Of a DNA stretch of 51,004 bases, positions 16,591 through 24,983 are shown one piece after another; position 1 is the first letter of the stretch; the number at the start of each line of letters is the position of its first letter. Origin of the DNA: Thermoplasmatota archaeon (GTDB taxonomy: Archaea; Thermoplasmatota; Thermoplasmata; Thermoplasmatales; Thermoplasmataceae); the NCBI GenBank assembly GCA_023489435.1, contig JAMDCA010000046.1:1-51004 (forward strand), in the 5' to 3' direction. The notes below the pieces were generated by a model. That model saw only the letters and a program-made list of their open reading frames with translations, ran no database searches and was not told the origin of the DNA. The position numbers were made by a program, and so were the translations under genes.

Positions 16591-18042
16591 ATGGAGTACA
16601 AATGGGTTGCATTGAGCAATACCACAATCGGCATTCTGATGGCGTCATTAGACATCAATATAGTACTCATCGCCCTGCCAACAATAGGCAAGGACTTGAG
16701 CGGTATGAACGCCTTCAACGTTCTCTGGGTTATTCTGGGTTACCAGCTTGTCATCGCAAGCGTACTTGTGAATTTTGGCCGGCTGTCTGATATCTTTGGC
16801 AGAGTCAGGCTTTACACAATTGGATTTGCCCTCTTTACAGTAGGATCCGCCCTTTGCGGTTTTTCCATGAATGCAGACCAGTTGATTTCATTCAGAATAA
16901 TACAGGCAACTGGTGCCGCTTTCCTGTTCTCCAACAGCGCTGCAATCATAACGGATGCATTCCCAATCAATGAAAGGGGAAAAGCACTGGGCATCAATCA
17001 GATTTCCATAGTGGCAGGTTCGGTGACAGGTCTGATCCTGGGAGGTGCCCTGACAACTATTGTCGGTTGGAGGTGGATATTCTGGGTCAATGTTCCAATT
17101 GGCATATTCGCTTCTACATGGTCGTTCTTCAAACTCAGGGAACTCTCTGCACTTTCCTCTGACCACAGGCTGGATGTGGGTGGCAACATCTCATTTGCGT
17201 CTGCACTTCTCCTTCTGCTGCTCGCCATAACAATAAATGCGATTATAGGGCTTCCACTTTATGCCACAGCTTCAATGGTTCTTGGGGCAATGGCACTTTT
17301 AGGATTATTTGTGTTCATCGAAAGAAAGAGCCCTAATCCCATGTTTGATCTATCACTCTTCAAGAACAGGGTTTTCAACGCTGGCAACATGACAATATTC
17401 CTTAACTCCCTGTCGAGAGGGTCTTTCACCCTGGTTATGGTTTTCTACCTTCAGGGCCCCCTTATGAACCTTACCCCTCTGGAGGCCGGAATTTTCCTCA
17501 TACCAATGTCAATTTCCCTGTCAATAATGGGTCCAATAAGTGGTTCTATTTCGGACAGGATAGGATTCAAGAAACCTGTAATCGTTGGTCTCCTTGTATC
17601 TGCGGCCGGGTTCCTGATTATGGCTAATATTGGAACCCACATTACAGAGATCCAGATGATTCTCCCTCTTGTGCTCATAGGTGGAGGAATGGGCATTTTT
17701 GCGTCCCCAAACAGGTCCTCCATAATGAATGCGGTTCCCGGGCCAAGGAGGGGAGTGGCATCTGGCATCAGTTCAACGCTGGTCAATGTAGGAAACACTA
17801 TGAGCATTGGGCTAGCGTTTCTCTTTATGGAATTCGCAACACCGAAATTCGTTCTGGACGGGATTTTTGCCGGAACCGGGGCTACACTGAAGACCTTCTC
17901 AGCAAGCAGCTTTGTGGACTCAGTGCACCTTGTGTTCTACATATCCGCTGTTTTGCTGTTACTGTCTATACTAATCTATTTGGCAATATCGGTGCGTAAA
18001 AGGATTGAGAACCAGGCGCTGCCATCCAATACAAAGGCATAG
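16591..18042 (+). CDS. MFS drug/proton antiporter (DHA2, 14-helix EmrB/QacA type)
   Basis: Membrane exporter driven by the proton gradient. The 483 residues hold about 14 helices. DHA2 landmarks are LMASLDINIVLIALPTIGKD in helix 1 (the motif D1 Asp), LSDIFGRVRLYTIG after helix 2 (motif A) and the helix-5 Gly/Pro motif in NQISIVAGSVTGLILGGALT (motif C), followed by GWRWIFWVNVPIG. An in-frame TAA directly precedes the ATG at 16591, fixing the start. The substrate cannot be read from sequence. The neighbouring genes give no clear hint of a specific drug or metabolite. Confidence 0.88.
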   Translation: MEYKWVALSNTTIGILMASLDINIVLIALPTIGKDLSGMNAFNVLWVILGYQLVIASVLVNFGRLSDIFGRVRLYTIGFALFTVGSALCGFSMNADQLISFRIIQATGAAFLFSNSAAIITDAFPINERGKALGINQISIVAGSVTGLILGGALTTIVGWRWIFWVNVPIGIFASTWSFFKLRELSALSSDHRLDVGGNISFASALLLLLLAITINAIIGLPLYATASMVLGAMALLGLFVFIERKSPNPMFDLSLFKNRVFNAGNMTIFLNSLSRGSFTLVMVFYLQGPLMNLTPLEAGIFLIPMSISLSIMGPISGSISDRIGFKKPVIVGLLVSAAGFLIMANIGTHITEIQMILPLVLIGGGMGIFASPNRSSIMNAVPGPRRGVASGISSTLVNVGNTMSIGLAFLFMEFATPKFVLDGIFAGTGATLKTFSASSFVDSVHLVFYISAVLLLLSILIYLAISVRKRIENQALPSNTKA

Positions 18043-18257
18043 GTTTCATCTTAAGAGGAAGTTGTTGATTGCGTTCTCATAATGGCCTTTTACAGGTTCA
18101 GTCTGTGAGAATTGTTTATACCCTTTCATTGCAATTCATACATGCTGGTAGTCTTCCTCTCAATGGTAATGCGCCCTCTAGGAACAGAATGGAGGAGTGA
18201 TGTTGGCATAATAATCATGAGCCCATTTATGCCTGCATCGAATTGCATATTCCAGTT

Positions 18258-18797
18258 TCAGCTCGTATTGTTTGATTCCAGGTGCTCCATTATTTGCAAT
18301 GCACACTCTTCTGCGGTGTTTTTCGAACTATCAACTTCAAAGCTCTCAACAAATGCTATTTTGCTTGTAATATCGCTCTTGTAGAGCAATTCCTTCATTT
18401 GATCAGGATCTAAGATCTTGCCTTTCCCTTCTCTGGATTTCTCTGACACCCTCTTCAATAAAACACCCTCAGCACACTTCACCCTGACAAAATGAATTTT
18501 ACCACCTTCGCCAGTTACTGCATTTATGAGTTCTTTTATGTAATTGTCATCTTCCCCGGCAAGATAAACTAGCGATGTGATGAGATCCACATTATGGGTG
18601 GCAGCTTCCCTGCATATATCCAATCTTAGTCTACCAGTTATGCGCTTGAACACAGGGGTTCCAAAGGGGAAAACCTGTAATGGTGCCTTATTTATGGCAT
18701 TTTTCTCTAGAAATCTGTAACCGGTCAGTTTTTGCAACTCTTTGCCAATTGTAAGCTTTCCCGAAGCAAACGGCCCGTAAATGAGCACAAGATTCAT
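18258..18797 (-). CDS. P-loop NTPase, kinase-like
   Basis: A Walker A motif lies at the very N-terminus (LVLIYGPFASGKLTIGKELQ), as in shikimate/adenylate kinase-like proteins, but Leu takes the place of the usual Ser/Thr right after GK, with Thr one position on. DLITSLVYLAGEDDNYIKEL resembles the substrate-binding strand-helix. FVRVKCAEGVLLKRVSEKSR looks like the LID region with several arginines. The protein probably phosphorylates a small molecule or nucleotide, or acts like zeta-toxin or gluconate kinases; no narrower call is justified. An ATG at 18848 would add 17 residues of no P-loop character; I chose the one at 18797. Confidence 0.6.
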   Translation of the reverse strand: MNLVLIYGPFASGKLTIGKELQKLTGYRFLEKNAINKAPLQVFPFGTPVFKRITGRLRLDICREAATHNVDLITSLVYLAGEDDNYIKELINAVTGEGGKIHFVRVKCAEGVLLKRVSEKSREGKGKILDPDQMKELLYKSDITSKIAFVESFEVDSSKNTAEECALQIMEHLESNNTS

Positions 18798-19010
18798 GTG
18801 TCCATTCAAGGCTGTCAGATCATTTAAGTCTGTCGCATTCTGGATCATTTGTCTTGTTATATGGCCGGCTTTATTCTGTCAGAAATATGGGAATAATGTA
18901 ATTGCTGACAAATTGAACAAAAATTAGTTTGCCTTTCCAATAATTGCCTGAGCAGAAGGTCTTCAAGAACCAATAATGTGAAATCACGCGGAATGGATTT
19001 TTTGAAAATG

Positions 19011-19091
19011 CGCCGAGGGAGAGATTCGAACTCCCGATCCACAAGGGAACCAGATCTCAAGTCTGGCGCCGTACCGCTGGGCCACCTCGGC
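19011..19091 (-). tRNA. tRNA-Ser (anticodon UGA)
   Basis: Read on the minus strand it begins GCCGAGG and ends CCTCGGC plus a discriminator G, giving a full 7-bp acceptor stem. The anticodon arm is CCAGA CTTGAGA TCTGG, so the anticodon is TGA. A long variable arm follows, as required for serine, then a T arm with GTTCGAATC. CCA is not encoded. It lies 11 bases after the L15e gene on the same strand. Confidence 0.9.
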
Positions 19092-19102
19092 TTAGAAAGA
19101 AA

Positions 19103-19699
19103 TTATCTCCTGAGCCTGCCGTTTGCTCTTATGGACGGGCGGCTCTTTGAGCTACCTGTTCTTCCTGTCATGAGTCCCCTGCTCTTGTATCCGGCTGAGG
19201 TAAGACCTCTGTAGACTCTTCCGGTATTCTGTGGTTCTGCAATCCAGGAAATGGTTGGGTCATGGGTAATTTCAGGCTGGTTCTTGTCCACGAGTATCAC
19301 TTCGTAATACTTGTAGTATCCATCCTCTCCAACATAATACGAGTTAAGGACTTCCATGTTCGGGTATTTATCAGCAGTTCTTTCTTCGGCGATCCACTGG
19401 ATGCTTTTCTTGGGGGTAAGTTTGGAAATACCCTTTCTTCTGGGCCTTCTTCCTCCCATTATGTGCTCCTTGTTTCTGCCTCCGCGCCTGACCTTCGACC
19501 TGACAATAACAAATCCTTTCTTGGACTTGTATCCAAGTGCCCTTGCTCTGTCAATTCGTGTAGGGAATTCAACTCTCTCTAGAGCAGGGCCGTTTCTCCA
19601 TGAGATCATTCTCTGCTTGTGAAGATTGTAAATTTCAGACTTTTTGAGACTTTTCCATGCGTCCCTGACTACTGTGGTGGTGCTCTGTATTTCTGGCAT
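19103..19699 (-). CDS. rpl15e: Ribosomal protein L15e
   Basis: Component of the large ribosomal subunit found in archaea and eukaryotes. The sequence is very basic, with the L15e features [40 protein letters not shown] and [20 protein letters not shown], plus a C-terminus ending in ANGRLRR. Its 198 residues match the family. Pop5 of RNase P lies divergently next to it; L15e next to RNase P protein genes is a recurring archaeal arrangement and supports both calls. Confidence 0.95.
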   Translation of the reverse strand: MPEIQSTTTVVRDAWKSLKKSEIYNLHKQRMISWRNGPALERVEFPTRIDRARALGYKSKKGFVIVRSKVRRGGRNKEHIMGGRRPRRKGISKLTPKKSIQWIAEERTADKYPNMEVLNSYYVGEDGYYKYYEVILVDKNQPEITHDPTISWIAEPQNTGRVYRGLTSAGYKSRGLMTGRTGSSKSRPSIRANGRLRR

Positions 19700-19875
19700 C
19701 TAAATCTAACCTCTATCTATCGTGAATGATGCTGTAGACTAACTGCCTATAAATATGTTAGCAGAACGCATGCAATGTTGTTTATCACGGTCTCTGTGTG
19801 ACGCTGCCAATTCTATTCAAATGGCAATTCCCCATATGGCGATACATAAATTAGGGGGATTTTAATCCAACCTCG

Positions 19876-20184
19876 TTGAAAGGATCAGAGCTCAGGAAGA
19901 GATACATCGTACTGCATTCCCATAAATTATCATCATTGCTTCCAGATCTTGAAAAGAACCTTTCCCGAATGTTCAGGGCCAGAAGAAAATTCCTTAACGG
20001 CACATATGCAATTTTCCTCACCAATCAGTTCCAGAAGGATCAGGTCATTTCTTACATCGGAGAAAATTACAGGGACGTTGAAACCCTTGTGACAAGTGGC
20101 ACCATTAAGAAATGCAAGAAGTTTATTGATCTTCACAGGGAATTTACCGGGAAAGAGGAAAAAGAGATTTCAGCGCTTTTTTAG
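19876..20184 (+). CDS. rnp2: Ribonuclease P protein component 2 (Pop5)
   Basis: Protein subunit of the RNA-based enzyme that matures tRNA 5' ends. The family hallmark is at the C-terminal side: VETLVTSGTIKKCKKFI matches the S-G-T-I-K motif of Pop5. The N-terminal strand LRKRYIVLHSH and the helix LSSLLPDLEKNLSRMF fit the fold, and 102 residues is near the usual size. The start is a TTG about 27 bases after CATAAATT (19845-19852). The position next to L15e agrees. The last 15 bases overlap the convergent rfcL. Confidence 0.78.
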   Translation: MKGSELRKRYIVLHSHKLSSLLPDLEKNLSRMFRARRKFLNGTYAIFLTNQFQKDQVISYIGENYRDVETLVTSGTIKKCKKFIDLHREFTGKEEKEISALF

Positions 20185-21456
20185 AATGTTGATTTCCTTA
20201 TCCGAAAGATCAAGCCTGAGGGTGAGTTCCTCAAGATTCTTCCTGTCCTTTATGAATCTGGAGAAGAACCAGAGGTTGTCATTTGTCCTCTTCCTGCCGC
20301 TGTGTGTCAATTTTGAGAATTTCGTCATGAGCGACTTCCTCGCTTCCCGGGTTTCCCTCATTCTTGACATCTTCATAATATAGGATGGAAATTCGTATTT
20401 TACGTAACTCTGGTTCTGGTTTTCCAGTTTCGTGTATATTCCCGCTGCAATCTCCTCAGCAAAACCCTTGAAAGCGTAGTGCTGTTTCTTTATGACCCTT
20501 CCAATGAACCTGTCCGACTGGGACAGCATGTCAAATGCTTCCGACAGGTCTTTGAGGTCAGGGGCCTCTGCAGGGAGGTTCTTATCTATCCACATGAGGT
20601 AATCCTCAGTGGTAAAATCCTTGTCCATCAGCTCAGACAGTGTTTTCTCGTACCGGTGATCCTTGAAAGTCGTGTGGATTGTGTTGTAAATGTTGGTCTG
20701 GATGTCTCTGTATGTCAGTTCAGAAGAAATTTCAGGCTCATCGGTGTAACTGAATGCGCTCAGGGAATCATTTATAGTGCCCCTGATATCATCTGAATTT
20801 TTTTCCATGATCCTGTCCACGAGTTCCTGCGAATATCTAAGTCCTTCAGTCGTTGCAATTTCCCTGAGGCGTTGTGAAAGCCTTGTCCTGAACATCTTGT
20901 GGTCACTGTCGCCGCGCCGCTTGTATTGGCGGTATTCAAGCACCACTGAATTATTGATAATATCCCTGGCTGCTGATTTTCTCCGGAATGCGTAGAAATC
21001 GTTCATGGTAAGTATGATGGGGTTCTGCGTCCTGCCTATTATCTTGGAAAGTTCGGTTATGCCTCCGGAATCTCCACCAGTTGCCCTGCTTCTGCCTTCA
21101 AAGATATTGTCTGCCTCATCGATGAGTATGATTTTGGCAAACCCGGCTTCGTTTGTGGAACCTATGTTCATAAGATCACCGTACTGGGATGCCATCAGCG
21201 CAATACGCTTCATTGCGTCCGCATTTCTTTCATCGGAAGCGTTCATTTCAATAAGCGGGACTCCAGCCTCTTTGGCAAGAACTACTGCAGTGGTTGTCTT
21301 TCCAGACCCAGGTGGGCCGTAAAGGATAAGGGCCCTCTTTACCGGTGTGCCTTCCTTCCAGAGGTTGATCCAGCTCCTGATCTCCTGGAGTATCTTCTGG
21401 CTCACAATTAGATCGGATGTGTTCTTTGGCCGGTATTTCTCAATAATTGCAGTCAT
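20170..21456 (-). CDS. rfcL: Replication factor C large subunit
   Basis: Large subunit of the clamp loader that puts PCNA on primed DNA. The AAA+ core begins with EKYRPKNTSDL, then ALILYGPPGSGKTTTAVVLA (Walker A), EMNASDERNADAMKRI (the RfcL-type segment), IILIDEADNIF (Walker B) and LTMNDFYAFR (sensor 1). The collar domain and a basic C-terminal tail (KLTHSGRKRTNDN) follow; no long acidic PCNA-binding extension is visible. The 428 residues are within the archaeal range. It starts one base after the preceding stop, so it is the last gene of an ACAD - MetRS-C - rfcL unit. Confidence 0.95.
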   Translation of the reverse strand: MTAIIEKYRPKNTSDLIVSQKILQEIRSWINLWKEGTPVKRALILYGPPGSGKTTTAVVLAKEAGVPLIEMNASDERNADAMKRIALMASQYGDLMNIGSTNEAGFAKIILIDEADNIFEGRSRATGGDSGGITELSKIIGRTQNPIILTMNDFYAFRRKSAARDIINNSVVLEYRQYKRRGDSDHKMFRTRLSQRLREIATTEGLRYSQELVDRIMEKNSDDIRGTINDSLSAFSYTDEPEISSELTYRDIQTNIYNTIHTTFKDHRYEKTLSELMDKDFTTEDYLMWIDKNLPAEAPDLKDLSEAFDMLSQSDRFIGRVIKKQHYAFKGFAEEIAAGIYTKLENQNQSYVKYEFPSYIMKMSRMRETREARKSLMTKFSKLTHSGRKRTNDNLWFFSRFIKDRKNLEELTLRLDLSDKEINILKKR

Positions 21457-21457
21457 A

Positions 21458-21793
21458 TCAGGAAACTCTCAATCCCGAAGGCACTTCCCTGTCTGTTGTG
21501 AGTAAGGAAAGCAGGTCGTCCCTCTCTACAGCAAGAAGCATCCCCTGGCTTTCAAGTCCCATGAATTTTGCTTTTTTAAGGTTGTTGACAATGACAATGG
21601 TTTTGCCAACAAGTTCAGACGGTTCATAATATTCGGAAATGCTTGAGACAATCTGCTTTTCATTTCCGTCAACATCCACAAGTATCTTGAGAAGGCTTCT
21701 AGACTTCTCAACCTTTTCACAGTGAGTAACCTTTACTGCCCTGAGATCAAGCTTCCTCACTTCATCTATGCTAATTTCATCAGCTTCAGACAT
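21458..21793 (-). CDS. tRNA-binding domain protein (MetRS beta/Arc1p-like, OB fold)
   Basis: A stand-alone EMAPII/MetRS C-terminal type OB domain of 111 residues, which binds tRNA non-specifically and, in archaea, often works as the separate beta subunit of methionyl-tRNA synthetase. Family signs are IDEVRKLDLRAVKVTHCEKV, LLKILVDVDGNEKQIVSSIS, the strand VGKTIVIVNNLKKAKFMGLE and SQGMLLAVE. The ATG at 21793 is preceded by AGGTG about 9 bases upstream; an extension to 21955 would run into the acyl-CoA dehydrogenase gene in a non-coding frame. It is followed by rfcL after one base. Confidence 0.85.
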   Translation of the reverse strand: MSEADEISIDEVRKLDLRAVKVTHCEKVEKSRSLLKILVDVDGNEKQIVSSISEYYEPSELVGKTIVIVNNLKKAKFMGLESQGMLLAVERDDLLSLLTTDREVPSGLRVS

Positions 21794-21804
21794 CGATATT
21801 GCAC

Positions 21805-23001
21805 CTAAGATTTCATGAACTCTTTTCCAAGGGCTTCCCTTGCTATAATGGTTTTCATTACTTCCCTGGAACCCTCTGCAAGCTGGAAAGACCTTATTCC
21901 CCTGAGGGCAAGTTCCTGTGGGTTGTATTTGGTGTAACCGTAGGCGCCATGCCACTGGAGTGCGTCGTTGATTGCGTCAAAGGCCCAAACTGTGGAAAGA
22001 AGTTTTGCTATTGCAACCTCCTTGGAAACTTCAAATCTTGAGAACTTGCCATCCTTCTGCTCCATGTCATACATCCAGAGTGCTTTGTATCCAAGTGTTC
22101 TTGCGGCCTCCATCCTTGCCACATGGTCTGCAAGCTGGAACTGGAGCCCCTGGAATTTTCCTATTGCCTGGCCGAATGCCTTTCTTTCCTTCATGTATTC
22201 CATTCCGTTCTCCAGTGCAGTTGTTGCTGAAGCAGCAGAAATGACTGCAATCATGGCTCTTGCGAATTCAAAACCGAGATGCACAATCTTGAAACCTCCG
22301 TTCAATGGGCCAAGGAGATACTTCTCTGGAACCGGGTAATCCTTGATCCTGATTGAACCCCAGGTTGAGCCTTCTCTTCCCATTTCCTCAAGAGGAGTCA
22401 GTTCAAGGTATTCATCGCTGTGTGGAACATAGAAAAGCGATACGCCAGAAGTTCCCCTGGATCTGTCTGTTTTTGCAACGGTGACATATCCTCCGCCCAT
22501 CTCCTTGATGTCCTTGACTAGGCTGATATACGCCTTCTCCCCGTTTATGATGTAATTGGTGCCTTTCCTGTCGGCCACAGTGGTCATTGACCCGATGTCT
22601 GAACCAAAGTTGGGTTCTGTGGACGCAATTCCTGTAAGGATCCTGCCTGCCGCGACCTGAGGGAGTATCTGCTCTTTGAGCTCTTCCGTCCCAAATCTGC
22701 CCAGGAGATAAGACCAGGCGTTGTCAACAAGGAACATGACAGGAATGGATGCCGTTGGATCAACACGGGCAATCTCTTCCACCGCAATTCCAGTGGTAAC
22801 AGCATCTGCCCCCATCCCTCCGTATTTCTCAGGCACGGTCATTCCAAGAAGGTTCAACTTCCTGAGGCCATCCATTATTTCCTTGGGAATGCGCCTTTTC
22901 TGGATCATTTCAGGCAGCCTGGGGGCAATTTCCTTTTTCGCAAATCTCCTAACAGAATCTCTCAGTATTTCCTGTTCTTCTGAAAAGGTAAAATCCAACA
23001 T
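21805..23001 (-). CDS. Acyl-CoA dehydrogenase
   Basis: FAD enzyme that introduces the alpha-beta double bond in acyl-CoA. The N-terminal helical domain starts MLDFTFSEEQEILRDSVRRF. The beta domain has TGIASTEPNFGSDIGSMTT (FAD contact) and INGEKAYIS. The C-terminal helices hold RKAFGQAIGKFQGLQFQLAD and the active-site region LQWHGAYGYTKYNP, then SFQLAEGSREVMK, where a Glu precedes Gly as in the usual catalytic EG. Length 398 is normal. The chain-length preference is unknown. An electron-transfer flavoprotein is not encoded nearby. It lies 11 bases upstream of the tRNA-binding gene. Confidence 0.92.
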   Translation of the reverse strand: MLDFTFSEEQEILRDSVRRFAKKEIAPRLPEMIQKRRIPKEIMDGLRKLNLLGMTVPEKYGGMGADAVTTGIAVEEIARVDPTASIPVMFLVDNAWSYLLGRFGTEELKEQILPQVAAGRILTGIASTEPNFGSDIGSMTTVADRKGTNYIINGEKAYISLVKDIKEMGGGYVTVAKTDRSRGTSGVSLFYVPHSDEYLELTPLEEMGREGSTWGSIRIKDYPVPEKYLLGPLNGGFKIVHLGFEFARAMIAVISAASATTALENGMEYMKERKAFGQAIGKFQGLQFQLADHVARMEAARTLGYKALWMYDMEQKDGKFSRFEVSKEVAIAKLLSTVWAFDAINDALQWHGAYGYTKYNPQELALRGIRSFQLAEGSREVMKTIIAREALGKEFMKS

Positions 23002-23106
23002 ATATGCACCGTTTCAGTATCCAGTACACATATAATTCAATTCTTCATAGGTTATTTTTCAAAAATCGTGAAGAAAAAAGGCAGTAAACAATGCCTTGGT
23101 GGCTCA

Positions 23107-24060
23107 TTACAGGGAATTTGAGCCAATGGCTTTAAAATCGATTTTTGCCATAGACGGATCTTTTGCGAGGAGCGTAACTCTACTGTCCCTTCTTTCAGAG
23201 GTAAGCTCGTAGCCTAAGTTTTCACCAAGCTGTCTGCTGAATTCCAGAATAAGGTCATGGGAAGGCATATTGTCAATGCCCAGCCTGTTTATCGACTGGC
23301 CCACATGCACATAGCCCTTTGACTCTATGAAATGTGGCTCAGCAATTCTGTCCATTCTGGTATATTCCTCTATATAGGGCATGTTGACGTCCTTCACAAG
23401 CGTGTGCCTTATGACTTTCCTGGTATCAAGTGAAGGAAGCAGTTCCAGAGTGCGGTTGAAGTTCTCCCACGCATTTCCTATGGACGGGTTCAGGAGATCA
23501 AAGAAAATCTCTTTTGTGGGTCCAGCTGTGGTAACGTAAAGCTGTGTGGGCAACGGGTCAAGTTTTTCCAGCACCATTGGAAGCGTACCGTTAGTAACCA
23601 GAAAAGTCGATATCCCTCTCCTTTTTGCAAGTTCGATGAATTCTCCAAGCCTGGTGTAGAGGGTTGGCTCTCCAGTCAGGGAGATGGCAATATGTTTCGG
23701 GTCTTCCGCTTCTTTCCACTTCTCTTCTGTTACTTTCGGATTTCCCTTGAAACCTGAAATGAGTTTTTTATGTGCCTTTATAGATTCCTCAAGAATAAAT
23801 TCCGGATCGTCCTCATCAGAAATATGCATGCTGTCAAAACCCTGAAATCTCCAGCAGAATGAGCAGTTCTCTGTGCATGAGCTCAGTGCAGGGGTCATCT
23901 GGACGCACTGGTGGGACTTTATTCCGTAGAAATCTCCCTTGTAGCATCCGCGGCCACCCGTCAGTTCGTTCTTGGTCCAGTGGCAGACCTTGACGGCGGA
24001 GTGTTTCCCTACGAGACCGTAGTGTTGCTTCTTGTAGATTTCTACATATGGGGTTTCCAC
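23107..24060 (-). CDS. taw1: tRNA-4-demethylwyosine synthase (Taw1/TYW1)
   Basis: Radical SAM enzyme that makes the tricyclic wyosine base at position 37 of tRNA-Phe from N1-methylguanosine and pyruvate. The radical SAM triad is CTENCSFC (Cys62, 66, 69). Three further cysteines at 26, 39 and 52 match the positions reported to hold the second iron-sulfur cluster in archaeal TYW1. LTGEPTLYTRLGEFIELAKR and the SAM-binding strand TFLVTNGTLP follow. The archaeal form lacks the flavodoxin domain of eukaryotic TYW1, consistent with 317 residues. Confidence 0.94.
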   Translation of the reverse strand: METPYVEIYKKQHYGLVGKHSAVKVCHWTKNELTGGRGCYKGDFYGIKSHQCVQMTPALSSCTENCSFCWRFQGFDSMHISDEDDPEFILEESIKAHKKLISGFKGNPKVTEEKWKEAEDPKHIAISLTGEPTLYTRLGEFIELAKRRGISTFLVTNGTLPMVLEKLDPLPTQLYVTTAGPTKEIFFDLLNPSIGNAWENFNRTLELLPSLDTRKVIRHTLVKDVNMPYIEEYTRMDRIAEPHFIESKGYVHVGQSINRLGIDNMPSHDLILEFSRQLGENLGYELTSERRDSRVTLLAKDPSMAKIDFKAIGSNSL

Positions 24061-24159
24061 GAGGCAACAGAATTTGAGCTTATATAATCTTTATCTTATC
24101 TTCAGTGTCACAAAACCACAGAGGATCAGCATTAATTGGATGTTTCCATACATAAATTG

Positions 24160-24978
24160 ATGGCTGAATTCACCATTGAACCATTATCAGCTGATATGGA
24201 AACAAAGTTCAGGGACTTCCTGAGAGAATATCAATTTGCATCCTCCGATGAAAATATATTCAGGTGGTACCGAAGTCTTAGGGGAACCACCATGTTTTTC
24301 TCCGCAGACAGAGGAAAAATCATAGGGACGGGAATGTCAATATCAATGGGCAGGAGTGGTTGGATTGGATCTATTTGTGTCCACAGGGAATTCCGTGGAA
24401 TTGGCCTCGGAATGGCACTAACACAGTGTACAATTGATCGGCTGAAAAGCCAGGGTGCAGTATCCATTCTATTGAGAGCAAGCGAGGATGGTGCTAAATT
24501 GTACAGAAAAATGGGTTTTATGGATACAGCAAGTTATGAGAATTTCTCCGTGGCGAATGGTGATATCAAACCTTATGAAAGAAAAAATTTCAGGAAAATT
24601 GGCCAACTGTCTGGGCGGCACTTTTCAATGGATATGGAATTCTCCGGTGAAGAAAGAGGTTCAGCGCTCTCTGGTCTCCCTGTTTCAAATGGTTATGAAA
24701 TTGTAAATGGAGAAGAACTCGAGGCATTCGTTTACCCGTCAATCGGGGAAGGAATTGTGGGAATTTCCCGAGATGAGAGCTACATACCAGAAATAGTTTC
24801 CAAGATAATGTCAGGAAGGGCCGGCAAAATACGAACCCTGAAAGGAACAACCCTGAACAGGTATATGCACGAACTTGGTTTTGAAACAAAAGATGGTGCA
24901 AAAAGAATGTCGCTTGGGGGAGATCCGGTAATAAACAAAAATGGGATTATTGGAACCTTAAGTTCCAGTATTGGTTAG
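24160..24978 (+). CDS. GNAT acetyltransferase with extra C-terminal domain
   Basis: The GNAT fold occupies about residues 1-140: the strand IGTGMSISMGRSGWIGSICV, the acetyl-CoA motif HREFRGIGLGMALTQCTIDR and the closing LLRASEDGAKLYRKMGFMDT. A second part of about 130 residues follows, possibly a degenerate second GNAT or a regulatory domain: it has a strand pattern and ends RYMHELGFETKDGAKRMSLG, which itself resembles a GNAT end (x-Y-x-x-L-G-F). The substrate is unknown. The ATG at 24160 lies about 26 bases after CATTAATT, giving a leaderless transcript; a TTG at 24136 is the alternative. Confidence 0.8.
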   Translation: MAEFTIEPLSADMETKFRDFLREYQFASSDENIFRWYRSLRGTTMFFSADRGKIIGTGMSISMGRSGWIGSICVHREFRGIGLGMALTQCTIDRLKSQGAVSILLRASEDGAKLYRKMGFMDTASYENFSVANGDIKPYERKNFRKIGQLSGRHFSMDMEFSGEERGSALSGLPVSNGYEIVNGEELEAFVYPSIGEGIVGISRDESYIPEIVSKIMSGRAGKIRTLKGTTLNRYMHELGFETKDGAKRMSLGGDPVINKNGIIGTLSSSIG

Positions 24979-24983
24979 AAAGT

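Noticed and set aside
18112-18384. Plus-strand ORF overlapping the P-loop gene end
   Set aside because: Most of it is antisense to a better-supported gene and the translation has no recognisable features.
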